Shown: positions 1 through 7,026, numbered from the stretch's first letter. The stretch: 7,026 nucleotides of DNA from Epulopiscium sp. Nele67-Bin004 (GCA_002007315.1 LNZQ01000145.1:1-7026); one strand, 5' to 3'. The notes: generated by a model not told the origin, from the letters alone. Numbers and translations: made by a program.

Positions 1-1265
1 CTGAAAAAATCCAAGGCATGTTAGAGCAAATTGGTTACACAAAAGCGGAAAGTGAAAAAGACGCAGATTTGATTATTTACAATACATGTTGCGTTAGAGA
101 AAATGCGGAATTAAAAATATTTGGAAAGCTTGGACATTTAAAGTCACGTAAAAAGAAAAATCCTAACTTTTTAGTTGCATTATGTGGTTGTATGATGCAA
201 CAAGATGTTGTGCTTGACACACTCAAAAAAACTTACAATTTTGTAGATATGATTTTTGGAACGTATAATATTTATAAACTTCCAGAACTTTTGCAAACTA
301 GGTTAGAAACTGGTGAGCCTATTATTGATATTTGGGAAACTCATGAAGATATAGTTGAAGATTTACCGAGCATTAGAAAACATGATTTCAAATCTTGTAT
401 TAACATTATGTACGGGTGCAACAATTTTTGCACGTATTGTATCGTTCCTTACGTTAGGGGTCGTGAGCGTAGCCGTGACGTTTCAGACATCGTTGCCGAA
501 GCAACTCACTTAGTTAATGACGGAGTAAAAGAAATTATGTTTCTTGGACAAAACGTAAATTCGTACGGAAAAACTTTGGAAGAACCAACAACATTTGCAA
601 AACTTTTAGAAGAAGTTGCAAAAATTGAGGGGCTTGAGCGTATTAGATTTATGACACCACACCCAAAAGATCTTAGTGATGAGCTTATTGAAGTTATGGC
701 GAAAACAGATAAAATCTGCAAAAATCTACACTTGCCATTTCAAGCGGGTAGCACAGATGTATTGAAAAAAATGAACCGTGGCTACACAAAAGAGCATTAT
801 TTGAATTTAGTTCAAAAAATTAGAACTGCTATGCCAGAAATCACGCTTACAACTGATATTATTGTAGGTTTCCCTGGTGAAACAGATGCTGATTTTGAAG
901 ACACAATAGACGTTGTAAAACAAGCTAAATATTTAAGTGCGTTTACTTTTATATATTCAAAACGTACGGGAACGCCAGCAGCAACTATGGAAAATCAAGT
1001 TGATGAAGCAGCGGTGAAAACTAGATTCAACAGTTTAATAGAGGTGCTTAACCCTATATCAGCACAATATATGGAAAATCAAATTGGCAAAAAATTTACT
1101 ATATTAGTAGAAGAAGTTAGCAAAAACGATAGCAAAATTCTTTCTGGACGCACTGAGTCTGGAATTTTAGTTCATGTTGAGGCAGACGCAGAAAATATAG
1201 GGAATTTTGTTGATGTGAAAATTACTAGTGCGAAAACCCATTATTTAAATGGCGAATTGGTGTAG
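1..1265 (+). CDS. miaB: tRNA-2-methylthio-N6-dimethylallyladenosine synthase MiaB, 5' end outside the window
   Basis: Cytosolic radical-SAM methylthiotransferase that converts i6A37 to ms2i6A37 in tRNAs reading UNN codons, after MiaA has acted. The reading frame is open from base 3 (codons for EKIQG precede the ATG at 18), so that ATG is internal and the true start lies upstream. Numbering from it, the N-terminal UPF0004 domain shows NTCC (C24, C25) and CGC (C56, C58). With a cysteine expected just off the window, these would supply its three-cysteine cluster. The radical-SAM motif CNNFCTYC has C134, C138 and C141, followed by VRGRERSR. Further family motifs are GQNVNSYG (177-184) and TDIIVGFPGE. 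The last ~60 residues fit a TRAM RNA-binding domain. Full-length proteins are usually about 430-510 residues; about 420 are visible here. The doubled Cys in NTCC is a minor variation on the usual NTCxxRE. The gene ends 9 bases before mutS. Confidence 0.97.
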   Translation, partial: EKIQGMLEQIGYTKAESEKDADLIIYNTCCVRENAELKIFGKLGHLKSRKKKNPNFLVALCGCMMQQDVVLDTLKKTYNFVDMIFGTYNIYKLPELLQTRLETGEPIIDIWETHEDIVEDLPSIRKHDFKSCINIMYGCNNFCTYCIVPYVRGRERSRDVSDIVAEATHLVNDGVKEIMFLGQNVNSYGKTLEEPTTFAKLLEEVAKIEGLERIRFMTPHPKDLSDELIEVMAKTDKICKNLHLPFQAGSTDVLKKMNRGYTKEHYLNLVQKIRTAMPEITLTTDIIVGFPGETDADFEDTIDVVKQAKYLSAFTFIYSKRTGTPAATMENQVDEAAVKTRFNSLIEVLNPISAQYMENQIGKKFTILVEEVSKNDSKILSGRTESGILVHVEADAENIGNFVDVKITSAKTHYLNGELV

Positions 1266-1271
1266 GGGTGA
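1264..1271 (+). promoter_or_regulatory. Ribosome binding site of mutS, overlapping the miaB stop codon
   Basis: AGGGGTGA lies 3 bases before the ATG at 1275 and begins inside the TAG stop of miaB (1263-1265). Its GGTGA part pairs with the 16S 3' end. Together with MALTPMMKQY, the conserved MutS N-terminus, it fixes the mutS start. The overlap suggests that a ribosome finishing miaB can reload directly on mutS; this is inference. Confidence 0.8.
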
Positions 1272-1274
1272 CGT

Positions 1275-3788
1275 ATGGCATTGACACCTATGATGAAACA
1301 GTATTTTGAAATAAAAGAGCAACATAAAGATTGTATAATGTTGTTTAGACTTGGTGATTTTTATGAAATATTTTTTGATGATGCACTAATAGCAAGCCGA
1401 GAATTAGAAATAGTTCTTACAGGGCGTGAGTGCGGACAAGCCCAAAAAGCCCCTATGTGCGGAGTGCCCGCAGTTTCGGTTCAAAATTATATAAATAAGC
1501 TTGTTGAAAAAGGATATAAAGTAGCTATTTGTGAACAAGTTGAAGATGCATCGGCAACAAAAGGGCTTGTGCGTCGTGACGTTGTGCGGATTGCAACGCC
1601 GGGGACGATAATTGAGGGCATAAATGCTGATACAAACAACTATATTGCAAGTATTATTTTTTATGATAATAAATATGGGCTTAGTTTTTGCGATGTAAGT
1701 ACGGGTGATTGGTTTGTAACAACTGTCAAAAATGACATAAAAAAAGTTTTGGACGAAATCTTGAAATATTCACCTGCAGAATGTCTTATTAATAAGGAAA
1801 TAACTGGTTTAACTAATACCGAAGAAGTGCCAGCTTATTTGTTGGATAAAGAAGTGGCAACAGAAAAACTTAAACAACACTTTAATGTTATTTCGCTTGA
1901 AGGGCTTGGGTTTGAAAACGACCTAGCCCCAGTGTTTGCAACAACAGCAACGTTATATTATTTGCAACATACCCAAAAAAAATCGTTGGGACACTTAAAC
2001 CAAATTACGCTATATAACGTGGAATCTTACATGACTTTAGACAACGGGACAAGACGTAATTTAGAACTTTGTGAAACATTGAGAGATAAAAATCGTAAAG
2101 GTTCTCTACTGTGGGTGTTAGACCACACTCAAACAGCGATGGGTGCTAGATTATTAAAACAGACGATACTTCAACCGCTAATAAACAAAGTTAGTATTGA
2201 GGAGCGGCTAAATTCCGTAGAAAAATTAGTAGATGATATATTTTTGCAAGATGATTTAAAAGAACAGTTACGTAAAATTTACGATATAGAGCGATTAGTG
2301 GCAAAAATTTCGTATGGAACTTGCAACGCAAAAGATTTAATATCGCTTAAAAGTTCGCTTGAACCGTTGCCGATGATAAAATCTTTAGTAGAAAATATTT
2401 TTCCTGAAATATGTTTAGATACTTTAGAAGATGTCTATACTATAATAGACAATTCCATCGTAGATGACCCTCCTATAACAATAAGAGAAGGTGGCATCAT
2501 CAAAGAGATGTATAATGATGATGTGGCACGGCTAAAAAGTGTTAAAGAAAAAGGTGCGTCATGGATTAGAGATATTGAAACAAGAGAACGAGACAAAACA
2601 GGCATAAAAACGTTAAAAATTAAATTTAACAGAGTTTTTGGGTATTTTTTTGAAGTAACAAATACTAATAAAGATATGGTTCCAGATTATTTTATTAGAA
2701 AACAAACGCTATCAAATTGTGAAAGATTTATAACAGGAGAATTAAAACAAGTTGAAGAAGATATATTAGGGGCAGATGAAAAACTTGTTCAACTAGAATA
2801 TGACTTGTTTATAGAAATTCGTACACAACTTGAAAAAAATATATCGAGATTGTTAAGCACATCGGCTAACTTAGCAAAACTGGATATGTATGCGTCTTTT
2901 GCAGACGTTGCAGTTAAAAATAATTATGTCAAACCTATAATTACACAAAAAGATACGATAGAAATTAAAGAGGGTAGACACCCTGTAATAGAACAAATCA
3001 CAAACGGATTTATACACAATGATACTATATTAGACGAAGGTTCAGAACAAATATTACTAATAACAGGCCCTAATATGGCTGGAAAGTCTACGTATATGCG
3101 TCAAGTTGCATTAATCGTATTGATGGCTCAAATAGGTTCGTATGTACCTGCAACGTCTGCTGAAATTGGCGTTGTAGATAGAATATTTACTAGAGTTGGA
3201 GCGTCTGATGACTTAGCGTCAGGTCAAAGTACGTTTATGGTTGAGATGACAGAAGTTTCAAATATATTAAATTCGGCAACTTCAAAAAGTTTATTAATAT
3301 TAGATGAAATTGGACGTGGTACAAGCACTATTGATGGACAAAGTATAGCCCAAGCTATTATTGAATTTATAGCAGACAAAGTTGGGGCAAAAACATTATT
3401 TTCAACTCACTATCATGAGCTCACAGTTTTAGCGGATAAATATGATTGTGTACAAAATTATTGTGTTTCTATAAAAGAAATTGGAGAAGATATTATATTT
3501 TTGCACAAAATAATGCAGGGTAGTATTGACCATAGTTATGGAATACAAGTTGCAAAGTTGGCAGGCTTGCCATTCGGAGTGTTAGAACGTTCAAAAGAGA
3601 TTATGACTGCTTTAAAAAATGAAAAACCTGTAGTTAACCCTAAGAAAGAAAAGCAGTTATCTTTATTTGACAAAAAAGATGATACTGTAATAGACCAACT
3701 TAAAAAAGTGGATATTGTTAACATTACACCACTAGAAGCACAAAATATACTTTTTAATTTACAAAAACAAATAGGCAAAAATAATTAG
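1275..3788 (+). CDS. mutS: DNA mismatch repair protein MutS
   Basis: Mismatch-recognition ATPase that binds mispairs and small loops in newly replicated DNA, slides as an ATP-bound clamp and recruits MutL. At 837 residues it is full length for the MutS1 family. The N-terminal mismatch-binding domain carries the Phe-X-Glu motif in GDFYEIF (F29, E31); F29 is the residue expected to stack on the mispaired base. The connector and lever/core domains follow, then the clamp region around residues 450-520 (FGYFFEVT onward). The C-terminal ABC-type ATPase has Walker A GPNMAGKST (K604), Walker B LLILDE (D677, E678) followed by GRGTST, the STHYHE loop (H712, H714), and HSYGIQVAKLAG near 753. QLSLF (794-798) in the tail is a canonical beta-clamp-binding peptide, equivalent to that known in Bacillus MutS. 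The start is supported by the N-terminal sequence and the ribosome binding site. It is co-directional with miaB (9-base gap) and mutL (9-base gap). No key residue is missing. Confidence 0.99.
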   Translation: MALTPMMKQYFEIKEQHKDCIMLFRLGDFYEIFFDDALIASRELEIVLTGRECGQAQKAPMCGVPAVSVQNYINKLVEKGYKVAICEQVEDASATKGLVRRDVVRIATPGTIIEGINADTNNYIASIIFYDNKYGLSFCDVSTGDWFVTTVKNDIKKVLDEILKYSPAECLINKEITGLTNTEEVPAYLLDKEVATEKLKQHFNVISLEGLGFENDLAPVFATTATLYYLQHTQKKSLGHLNQITLYNVESYMTLDNGTRRNLELCETLRDKNRKGSLLWVLDHTQTAMGARLLKQTILQPLINKVSIEERLNSVEKLVDDIFLQDDLKEQLRKIYDIERLVAKISYGTCNAKDLISLKSSLEPLPMIKSLVENIFPEICLDTLEDVYTIIDNSIVDDPPITIREGGIIKEMYNDDVARLKSVKEKGASWIRDIETRERDKTGIKTLKIKFNRVFGYFFEVTNTNKDMVPDYFIRKQTLSNCERFITGELKQVEEDILGADEKLVQLEYDLFIEIRTQLEKNISRLLSTSANLAKLDMYASFADVAVKNNYVKPIITQKDTIEIKEGRHPVIEQITNGFIHNDTILDEGSEQILLITGPNMAGKSTYMRQVALIVLMAQIGSYVPATSAEIGVVDRIFTRVGASDDLASGQSTFMVEMTEVSNILNSATSKSLLILDEIGRGTSTIDGQSIAQAIIEFIADKVGAKTLFSTHYHELTVLADKYDCVQNYCVSIKEIGEDIIFLHKIMQGSIDHSYGIQVAKLAGLPFGVLERSKEIMTALKNEKPVVNPKKEKQLSLFDKKDDTVIDQLKKVDIVNITPLEAQNILFNLQKQIGKNN

Positions 3789-3790
3789 GA
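3787..3790 (+). promoter_or_regulatory. Ribosome binding site of mutL, overlapping the mutS stop codon
   Basis: AGGA begins inside the TAG stop of mutS (3786-3788) and is followed by a 7-base spacer to the ATG at 3798. It is short but well placed, and it supports this start together with the conserved MutL N-terminus just after it. The arrangement repeats that of the miaB-mutS junction. Confidence 0.7.
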
Positions 3791-3797
3791 TACGATT

Positions 3798-5594
3798 ATG
3801 GCGAAAATAGAGATATTAGATACACACACAATAAACCAAATAGCAGCAGGGGAAGTTGTTGAACGCCCTTCCTCTGTTGTTAAAGAGTTAGTTGAAAATA
3901 GTATAGATGCGTCGGCAAGCTCTATAACTGTTGAAATTAAAGGTGGCGGTATAGAGCTTATTAGAATTACAGATAATGGCACAGGTATAGAAAAAGATGA
4001 AATTGAAACGGCATTTTTAAGACATGCAACAAGTAAAATAAAGTTGGCAAAAGATTTGAACACTGTTACTTCACTAGGATTTAGGGGTGAGGCATTAGCA
4101 AGTATAGCTGCTGTTTCTATGGTAGAACTTATAAGCAAAAAGCCTAAACAAATAACGGGAAAAAGAGTAGTATTTGAAGGTGGCGAAATTAATGCATCAG
4201 AAGAAGTTGCTTGTCCTGAAGGTACAACTTTTATTATGAGAAATTTATTTTATAATGTGCCAGCTAGAAAAGCTTTTTTGAAAAGTCCCTCAACTGAAGG
4301 GGCAAAAATTTCAGATTATTTATATAAACTAGCTTTAGCTAATCCACATATTTCCTTTAAATATTTTAGAGATAATAAATTAATTTTTCAAACTAGTGGA
4401 AACCAAGAATTAAAACCTGTAGTTTTTCAGCTGTATGGAAAAGATATTGCGGCTCAAACTATACCTTTATACACTAAGGTAGAGCATATAGAAATAGCAG
4501 GATTATTAGGAAAACCTTCAATAAGTCGTGGAAATAGAAATTATGAAAACTTCTTTATAAATGGACGTTTTATAAATAGTGCCTTATTACAAAAAGCAGT
4601 TGAAGAAGCATACAAAACGCTTACTATGGTAGGAAAGTTTCCAGTAGCAATACTACACTTAACTATGCCACCAGAACAAGTTGACGTTAATGTGCACCCG
4701 ACAAAATTAGAAGTAAGGTTTAAAAATTCTCAAAGCTTATATGACTTTGTATACGAAAGTGTGTTAATGACTATAAGAGAAACAAATATGGTTCCAACTA
4801 TAAGCGAAGCAAAACAAATAATTGCAAAGCCAATAGATAATAAAGTAGACAGTCAACAAGTTTTAGTGGAGTCATTTTTTGTACCTCATAAAACTCCTGA
4901 AAAGTTACAGTTTGATAAATTAGTAAATAAGCCTGAAACACCACAACAGTCACCAAAAATTTTTGAGCCTACTATACAAGTAGAGCAAAAAACAAAATCA
5001 GTAACTCAACCTTTGCCCAAAAGAGGGATAGATTACGATATTATAGGTCAAATATTTGAAACGTATTGGCTCATAAAACATCATGATAAGGTTTTTGTAA
5101 TGGATCAGCATGCAGCACATGAAAGAGTGTTGTATGAAAAATTTATGCAAGACTACACAAATTCAACGGTTCATTCACAACAGTTGTTAGTGCCAGAAAC
5201 TATTAATTTAAGTCCGTTAGAAATGAATACAATTAAAGAAAATATAGATACATTAAATAAATTGGGCTTTTTATTAGAAATATTTGGAGATAGCGATATT
5301 ATTGTTAGAGAAGTACCTTATATTTTTAATATGGCTATGCCAATAAGTAAATTTAAAGTGTTTTTGGAAGACTTTAGAAGTAGCAGTAATATTTATTTAT
5401 CAGAAGAAGAACGAATAATTACTATGTCTTGTAAAGCGGCTATAAAAGGTAATGATAAAATAGATATGGTTGAATGTGATAAACTAGTTCAATTTTTATT
5501 GGCATTAGACAACCCTTATTCCTGTCCGCATGGGCGACCAACTCTTATAAGTATGCAAAAAATAGATATAGAAAAGTTATTTAAACGAGTATAA
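3798..5594 (+). CDS. mutL: DNA mismatch repair protein MutL with endonuclease motif
   Basis: Mismatch-repair coordinator that is recruited by MutS and, in this type, nicks the new strand itself. The 598 residues are normal for the family. The N-terminal GHKL ATPase shows AAGEVVERPSSVVKELVEN (expected catalytic E30, Mg-binding N34), TDNGTGI (D59) and GFRGEAL (94-100), with the transducer domain running to about residue 333. A low-complexity linker rich in K, P, Q and T follows, to about 410. The dimerisation/endonuclease domain opens at DYDIIGQIF (412 on). It carries DQHAAHERVLYE (436-447), an exact DQHAx2Ex4E nuclease motif, then SCKAAIK (C545) and CPHGRPT (C576, H578), which complete the expected metal site. 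QQLLVP (461-466) matches the beta-clamp-binding motif seen in Bacillus MutL. Presence of the nuclease motif means repair here should not need MutH, as known for most bacteria outside the enterobacterial group. The gene lies 9 bases after mutS and 17 before miaA. Confidence 0.99.
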   Translation: MAKIEILDTHTINQIAAGEVVERPSSVVKELVENSIDASASSITVEIKGGGIELIRITDNGTGIEKDEIETAFLRHATSKIKLAKDLNTVTSLGFRGEALASIAAVSMVELISKKPKQITGKRVVFEGGEINASEEVACPEGTTFIMRNLFYNVPARKAFLKSPSTEGAKISDYLYKLALANPHISFKYFRDNKLIFQTSGNQELKPVVFQLYGKDIAAQTIPLYTKVEHIEIAGLLGKPSISRGNRNYENFFINGRFINSALLQKAVEEAYKTLTMVGKFPVAILHLTMPPEQVDVNVHPTKLEVRFKNSQSLYDFVYESVLMTIRETNMVPTISEAKQIIAKPIDNKVDSQQVLVESFFVPHKTPEKLQFDKLVNKPETPQQSPKIFEPTIQVEQKTKSVTQPLPKRGIDYDIIGQIFETYWLIKHHDKVFVMDQHAAHERVLYEKFMQDYTNSTVHSQQLLVPETINLSPLEMNTIKENIDTLNKLGFLLEIFGDSDIIVREVPYIFNMAMPISKFKVFLEDFRSSSNIYLSEEERIITMSCKAAIKGNDKIDMVECDKLVQFLLALDNPYSCPHGRPTLISMQKIDIEKLFKRV

Positions 5595-5596
5595 TA

Positions 5597-5603
5597 GAGA
5601 GGG
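5597..5603 (+). promoter_or_regulatory. Ribosome binding site of miaA
   Basis: GAGAGGG lies in the 17-base gap after the mutL TAA stop, 8 bases before the ATG at 5612. The spacing is normal and it confirms the start, which leads straight into the MKPLIIIAGPTASGKT nucleotide-binding N-terminus. Confidence 0.75.
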
Positions 5604-5611
5604 AAATTTGT

Positions 5612-6550
5612 ATGAAACCGCTAATTATAATAGCAGGACCAACAGCATCAGGAAAAACAGCAACAAGTATTAGTGTTGCAAAACAACTTAATGGTGAAAT
5701 TATTTGTACTGACTCTATGCAAGTTTATAAAAATATGGATATTGGAACTGCAAAAGTGATGCCTAGTGAAATGGAAGGTATTCCTCACTATATGATAGAT
5801 AAATTATCTCCTACTGAAAGTAGCAATGTAGCTTGGTTTAAACAAGAAGTAACAAACTATATAAATTACATTCATTCTCGAGACAAAGTGCCTATATTGG
5901 TAGGGGGAACGGGTTTTTATATAAATGCTATCATATATGACACTGAATTTGGAGAAACTGAAGAAACTCCAAAGTTTAGACAAGAGTTATTTGCAAAATC
6001 ATCAGAAACATTGTATAGTATGCTTAAGGATGTTGATTTTGAGAGTGCCAAAAATATTCATCCTAACAATAGGCAAAGAGTTATAAGAGCTATTGAGTTT
6101 TATTATCAAAACAACAATACACCTATATCAGTACACAATAAAGAAGAAAAACAAAAGCAAAATACGTCTCCTTATGATTATTTGTTTTTTGCTCTCAATA
6201 TGGATAGAGCCGTTTTATATGAAAGAATAAATAAAAGAGTAGATATAATGATGCAAAATGGTTTATTAGACGAGGTGACAAATTTATATAATAAAGGACT
6301 CACTGAAGATATGGTTTCTATGCGAGCGATTGGTTATAAAGAGTTTTTTCCATATTTAAGAGGTGAAGCATCTCTTGATGAAACTATCGAACTTTTGAAA
6401 CGAAATACAAGACGTTATGCAAAAAGACAACTAACTTGGTTTACACATCAAGCAAATCCAACGTTTATCGAGGTTGACAAACTTAATTTTGATTGTGAGA
6501 AAGCCTCAAAAATCATTCTTTTTAATTTTCTTAACAAATTTAGATTGTAA
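5612..6550 (+). CDS. miaA: tRNA dimethylallyltransferase MiaA (tRNA delta(2)-isopentenylpyrophosphate transferase)
   Basis: Cytosolic enzyme that transfers the dimethylallyl group of DMAPP to N6 of A37 in tRNAs reading UNN codons. Its product, i6A, is the substrate of MiaB encoded at the other end of this cluster. The 312 residues are full length. The P-loop GPTASGKT occupies residues 9-16, followed by TDSMQVYKNMDIGTAK (33-48), where D34 corresponds to the conserved aspartate considered the general base. IPHYMID and VGGTGFYI (97-104) are family motifs. HPNNRQRVIRAIEFY lies in the tRNA/insertion-domain region. MRAIGYKE and TRRYAKRQLTWF close the conserved part. The start is set by the P-loop close to the N-terminus and by a good ribosome binding site. 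It follows mutL by 17 bases and is probably the last gene of the miaB-mutSL-miaA transcript, or the last before read-through into the regulator downstream. Nothing looks degraded. Confidence 0.98.
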   Translation: MKPLIIIAGPTASGKTATSISVAKQLNGEIICTDSMQVYKNMDIGTAKVMPSEMEGIPHYMIDKLSPTESSNVAWFKQEVTNYINYIHSRDKVPILVGGTGFYINAIIYDTEFGETEETPKFRQELFAKSSETLYSMLKDVDFESAKNIHPNNRQRVIRAIEFYYQNNNTPISVHNKEEKQKQNTSPYDYLFFALNMDRAVLYERINKRVDIMMQNGLLDEVTNLYNKGLTEDMVSMRAIGYKEFFPYLRGEASLDETIELLKRNTRRYAKRQLTWFTHQANPTFIEVDKLNFDCEKASKIILFNFLNKFRL

Positions 6551-6572
6551 AATTAGAAAATTACTATATAAT
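6545..6572 (+). promoter_or_regulatory. Candidate sigma-A-type promoter for the RpiR-family gene
   Basis: TTGTAA (6545-6550, 4 of 6 matches to TTGACA) is followed by a 16-base AT-rich spacer and a perfect TATAAT (6567-6572). The -35 box consists of the last two codons of miaA, including its stop. Transcription would be expected to start near 6579, leaving a leader of only about 12 bases. An alternative pair, TTTAGA (6539-6544) and TACTAT (6562-6567) with a 17-base spacer, would start slightly earlier. AT-rich DNA yields such matches by chance, so this remains a prediction. Confidence 0.5.
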
Positions 6573-6578
6573 ATACTT

Positions 6579-6586
6579 AGGGGGTG
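6579..6586 (+). promoter_or_regulatory. Ribosome binding site of the RpiR-family gene
   Basis: AGGGGGTG ends 4 bases before the ATG at 6591. It resembles the mutS site and is the clearest of the four in the window. It supports this start codon, which opens a frame that runs to the window end without a stop. Confidence 0.75.
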
Positions 6587-6590
6587 TATT

Positions 6591-7026
6591 ATGAAGAAGA
6601 ATGATTTAGTCCAGAGAATAAATAAGGGACTGCCAAAAATGAGTAAAGGTCAAAAACTTATTGCTAATTATATTTTAAGCCACTATGAGAAAGCAGTTTA
6701 TTTAACAGCATCAAAATTAGGGAGTACCGTTGGGGTTAGTGAATCAACGGTAGTGCGTTTTGCAAATGAATTAGGGTATGATGGTTATCCAAAATTTCAA
6801 GATGCTTTGGAGGAATTAGTTAAAAGTAAATTAACAGCAGTGCAACGAATTGAAGTATCAAATAATAGAATTGATAAAGGGCATATATTAAAAAATGTTT
6901 TGCAAGTAGACGAGGAAAAAATTCGTCATACTTTAGAAAATATTGATGAGCAAGATTTTGATTTAGCAATAGAGGAAATTTTGAATGCCAAAACTATTTA
7001 TATTTTAGGCGTAAGAAGTTGTGCAG
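6591..7026 (+). CDS. MurR/RpiR-family transcriptional regulator, 3' end outside the window
   Basis: DNA-binding regulator whose family couples an N-terminal helix-turn-helix of the RpiR type (HTH_6) to a C-terminal SIS domain that senses phosphosugars. The visible 145 residues start MKKNDLVQRINKGLPKMSKG. They include the family signature KGQKLIANYIL (19-29) and the helix-turn-helix, with TASKLGSTVGVSESTVVRF (39-57) followed by NELGYDGYPKFQDAL (59-73). A helical linker (about 78-125) leads into AKTIYILGVRSCA, which matches the first strand and loop of a SIS domain. Family members are about 280 residues, so roughly half the gene is missing. Its ligand and targets cannot be read from this part; relatives control sugar-phosphate, amino-sugar or N-acetylmuramate genes. 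It lies 40 bases after miaA on the same strand, with its own candidate promoter and ribosome binding site, and has no obvious functional link to repair or tRNA modification. Confidence 0.93.
   Translation, partial: MKKNDLVQRINKGLPKMSKGQKLIANYILSHYEKAVYLTASKLGSTVGVSESTVVRFANELGYDGYPKFQDALEELVKSKLTAVQRIEVSNNRIDKGHILKNVLQVDEEKIRHTLENIDEQDFDLAIEEILNAKTIYILGVRSCA

Noticed and set aside
18..20. ATG at base 18 as the miaB start
   Set aside because: The frame is open upstream and encodes EKIQG, the expected family sequence just before GML. No suitably spaced ribosome binding site precedes it, and starting here would drop the first cluster cysteine.
506..721. Minus-strand open frame of 71 codons inside miaB
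   Set aside because: It lies wholly inside a strongly conserved coding region, has no recognisable protein motif, and is what AT-rich coding DNA gives by chance on the opposite strand.
1281..1307. TTGACA (1281-1286) and TATTTT (1302-1307) as an internal promoter at the start of mutS
   Set aside because: The spacer is only 15 bases, the -10 match is weak, and a transcript from it would lack the mutS start codon.
3536..4138. Two minus-strand open frames (3536-3778 and 3785-4138) across the end of mutS and start of mutL
   Set aside because: Both are antisense to conserved MutS and MutL sequence. Their serine- and phenylalanine-rich translations are typical reverse-strand shadows of lysine- and glutamate-rich genes.
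1..5594. Shift in arginine codons from miaB (8 CGN, 7 AGR) to mutL (6 CGN, 14 AGR) as a sign of mixed origin
   Set aside because: These are hand counts on small numbers, all genes are conserved core genes in a familiar order, and ordinary within-operon variation explains the difference.
6474..6502. Perfect TTGACA at 6474-6479 as a -35 box upstream of the regulator
   Set aside because: No acceptable -10 hexamer lies 16-18 bases downstream. It falls in the coding sequence for VDKLN near the end of miaA.
6551..6590. Possible rho-independent terminator between miaA and the regulator
   Set aside because: The 40 bases contain no inverted repeat followed by a T run. The AT-richness is better explained by promoter elements.

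Overview
This window is an ordinary, compact bacterial housekeeping block on the plus strand. It holds five consecutive genes: miaB (5' end outside the window), mutS, mutL, miaA, and a MurR/RpiR-family transcriptional regulator (3' end outside the window). The DNA is AT-rich. The order miaB-mutS-mutL-miaA, a MutL that carries its own endonuclease motif, and strong GGAGG-type ribosome binding sites all point to a low-GC member of the Firmicutes, most likely Clostridia. The RpiR gene next to miaA would fit a Lachnospirales-like genome, but that finer placement comes from recalled gene order and not from a search.

Layout: 1-1265 is the bulk of miaB; 1275-3788 is mutS; 3798-5594 is mutL; 5612-6550 is miaA; 6591 to the window end is the rpiR-like gene. 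The first three junctions are only 9, 9 and 17 bases and hold little besides the ribosome binding site of the next gene, so miaB-mutS-mutL-miaA reads as one operon. The last gap, 40 bases, contains most of a good sigma-A-type promoter whose -35 box overlaps the end of miaA. The regulator can therefore probably be transcribed on its own as well as by read-through. I saw no terminator hairpin in any junction, and no stretch over 300 bases lacks a gene.

How the genes work together: MiaA adds a dimethylallyl group to N6 of A37 in tRNAs that read UNN codons, and MiaB then methylthiolates that base to give ms2i6A. MutS finds mismatches, and MutL (a latent, clamp-activated nicking endonuclease here) starts their removal. 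The two tRNA-modification genes bracket the two repair genes. Both repair proteins carry a recognisable beta-clamp-binding peptide. No mobile elements, CRISPR arrays, RNA genes or signs of horizontal transfer were seen. I found no undescribed system; the findings below are modest.
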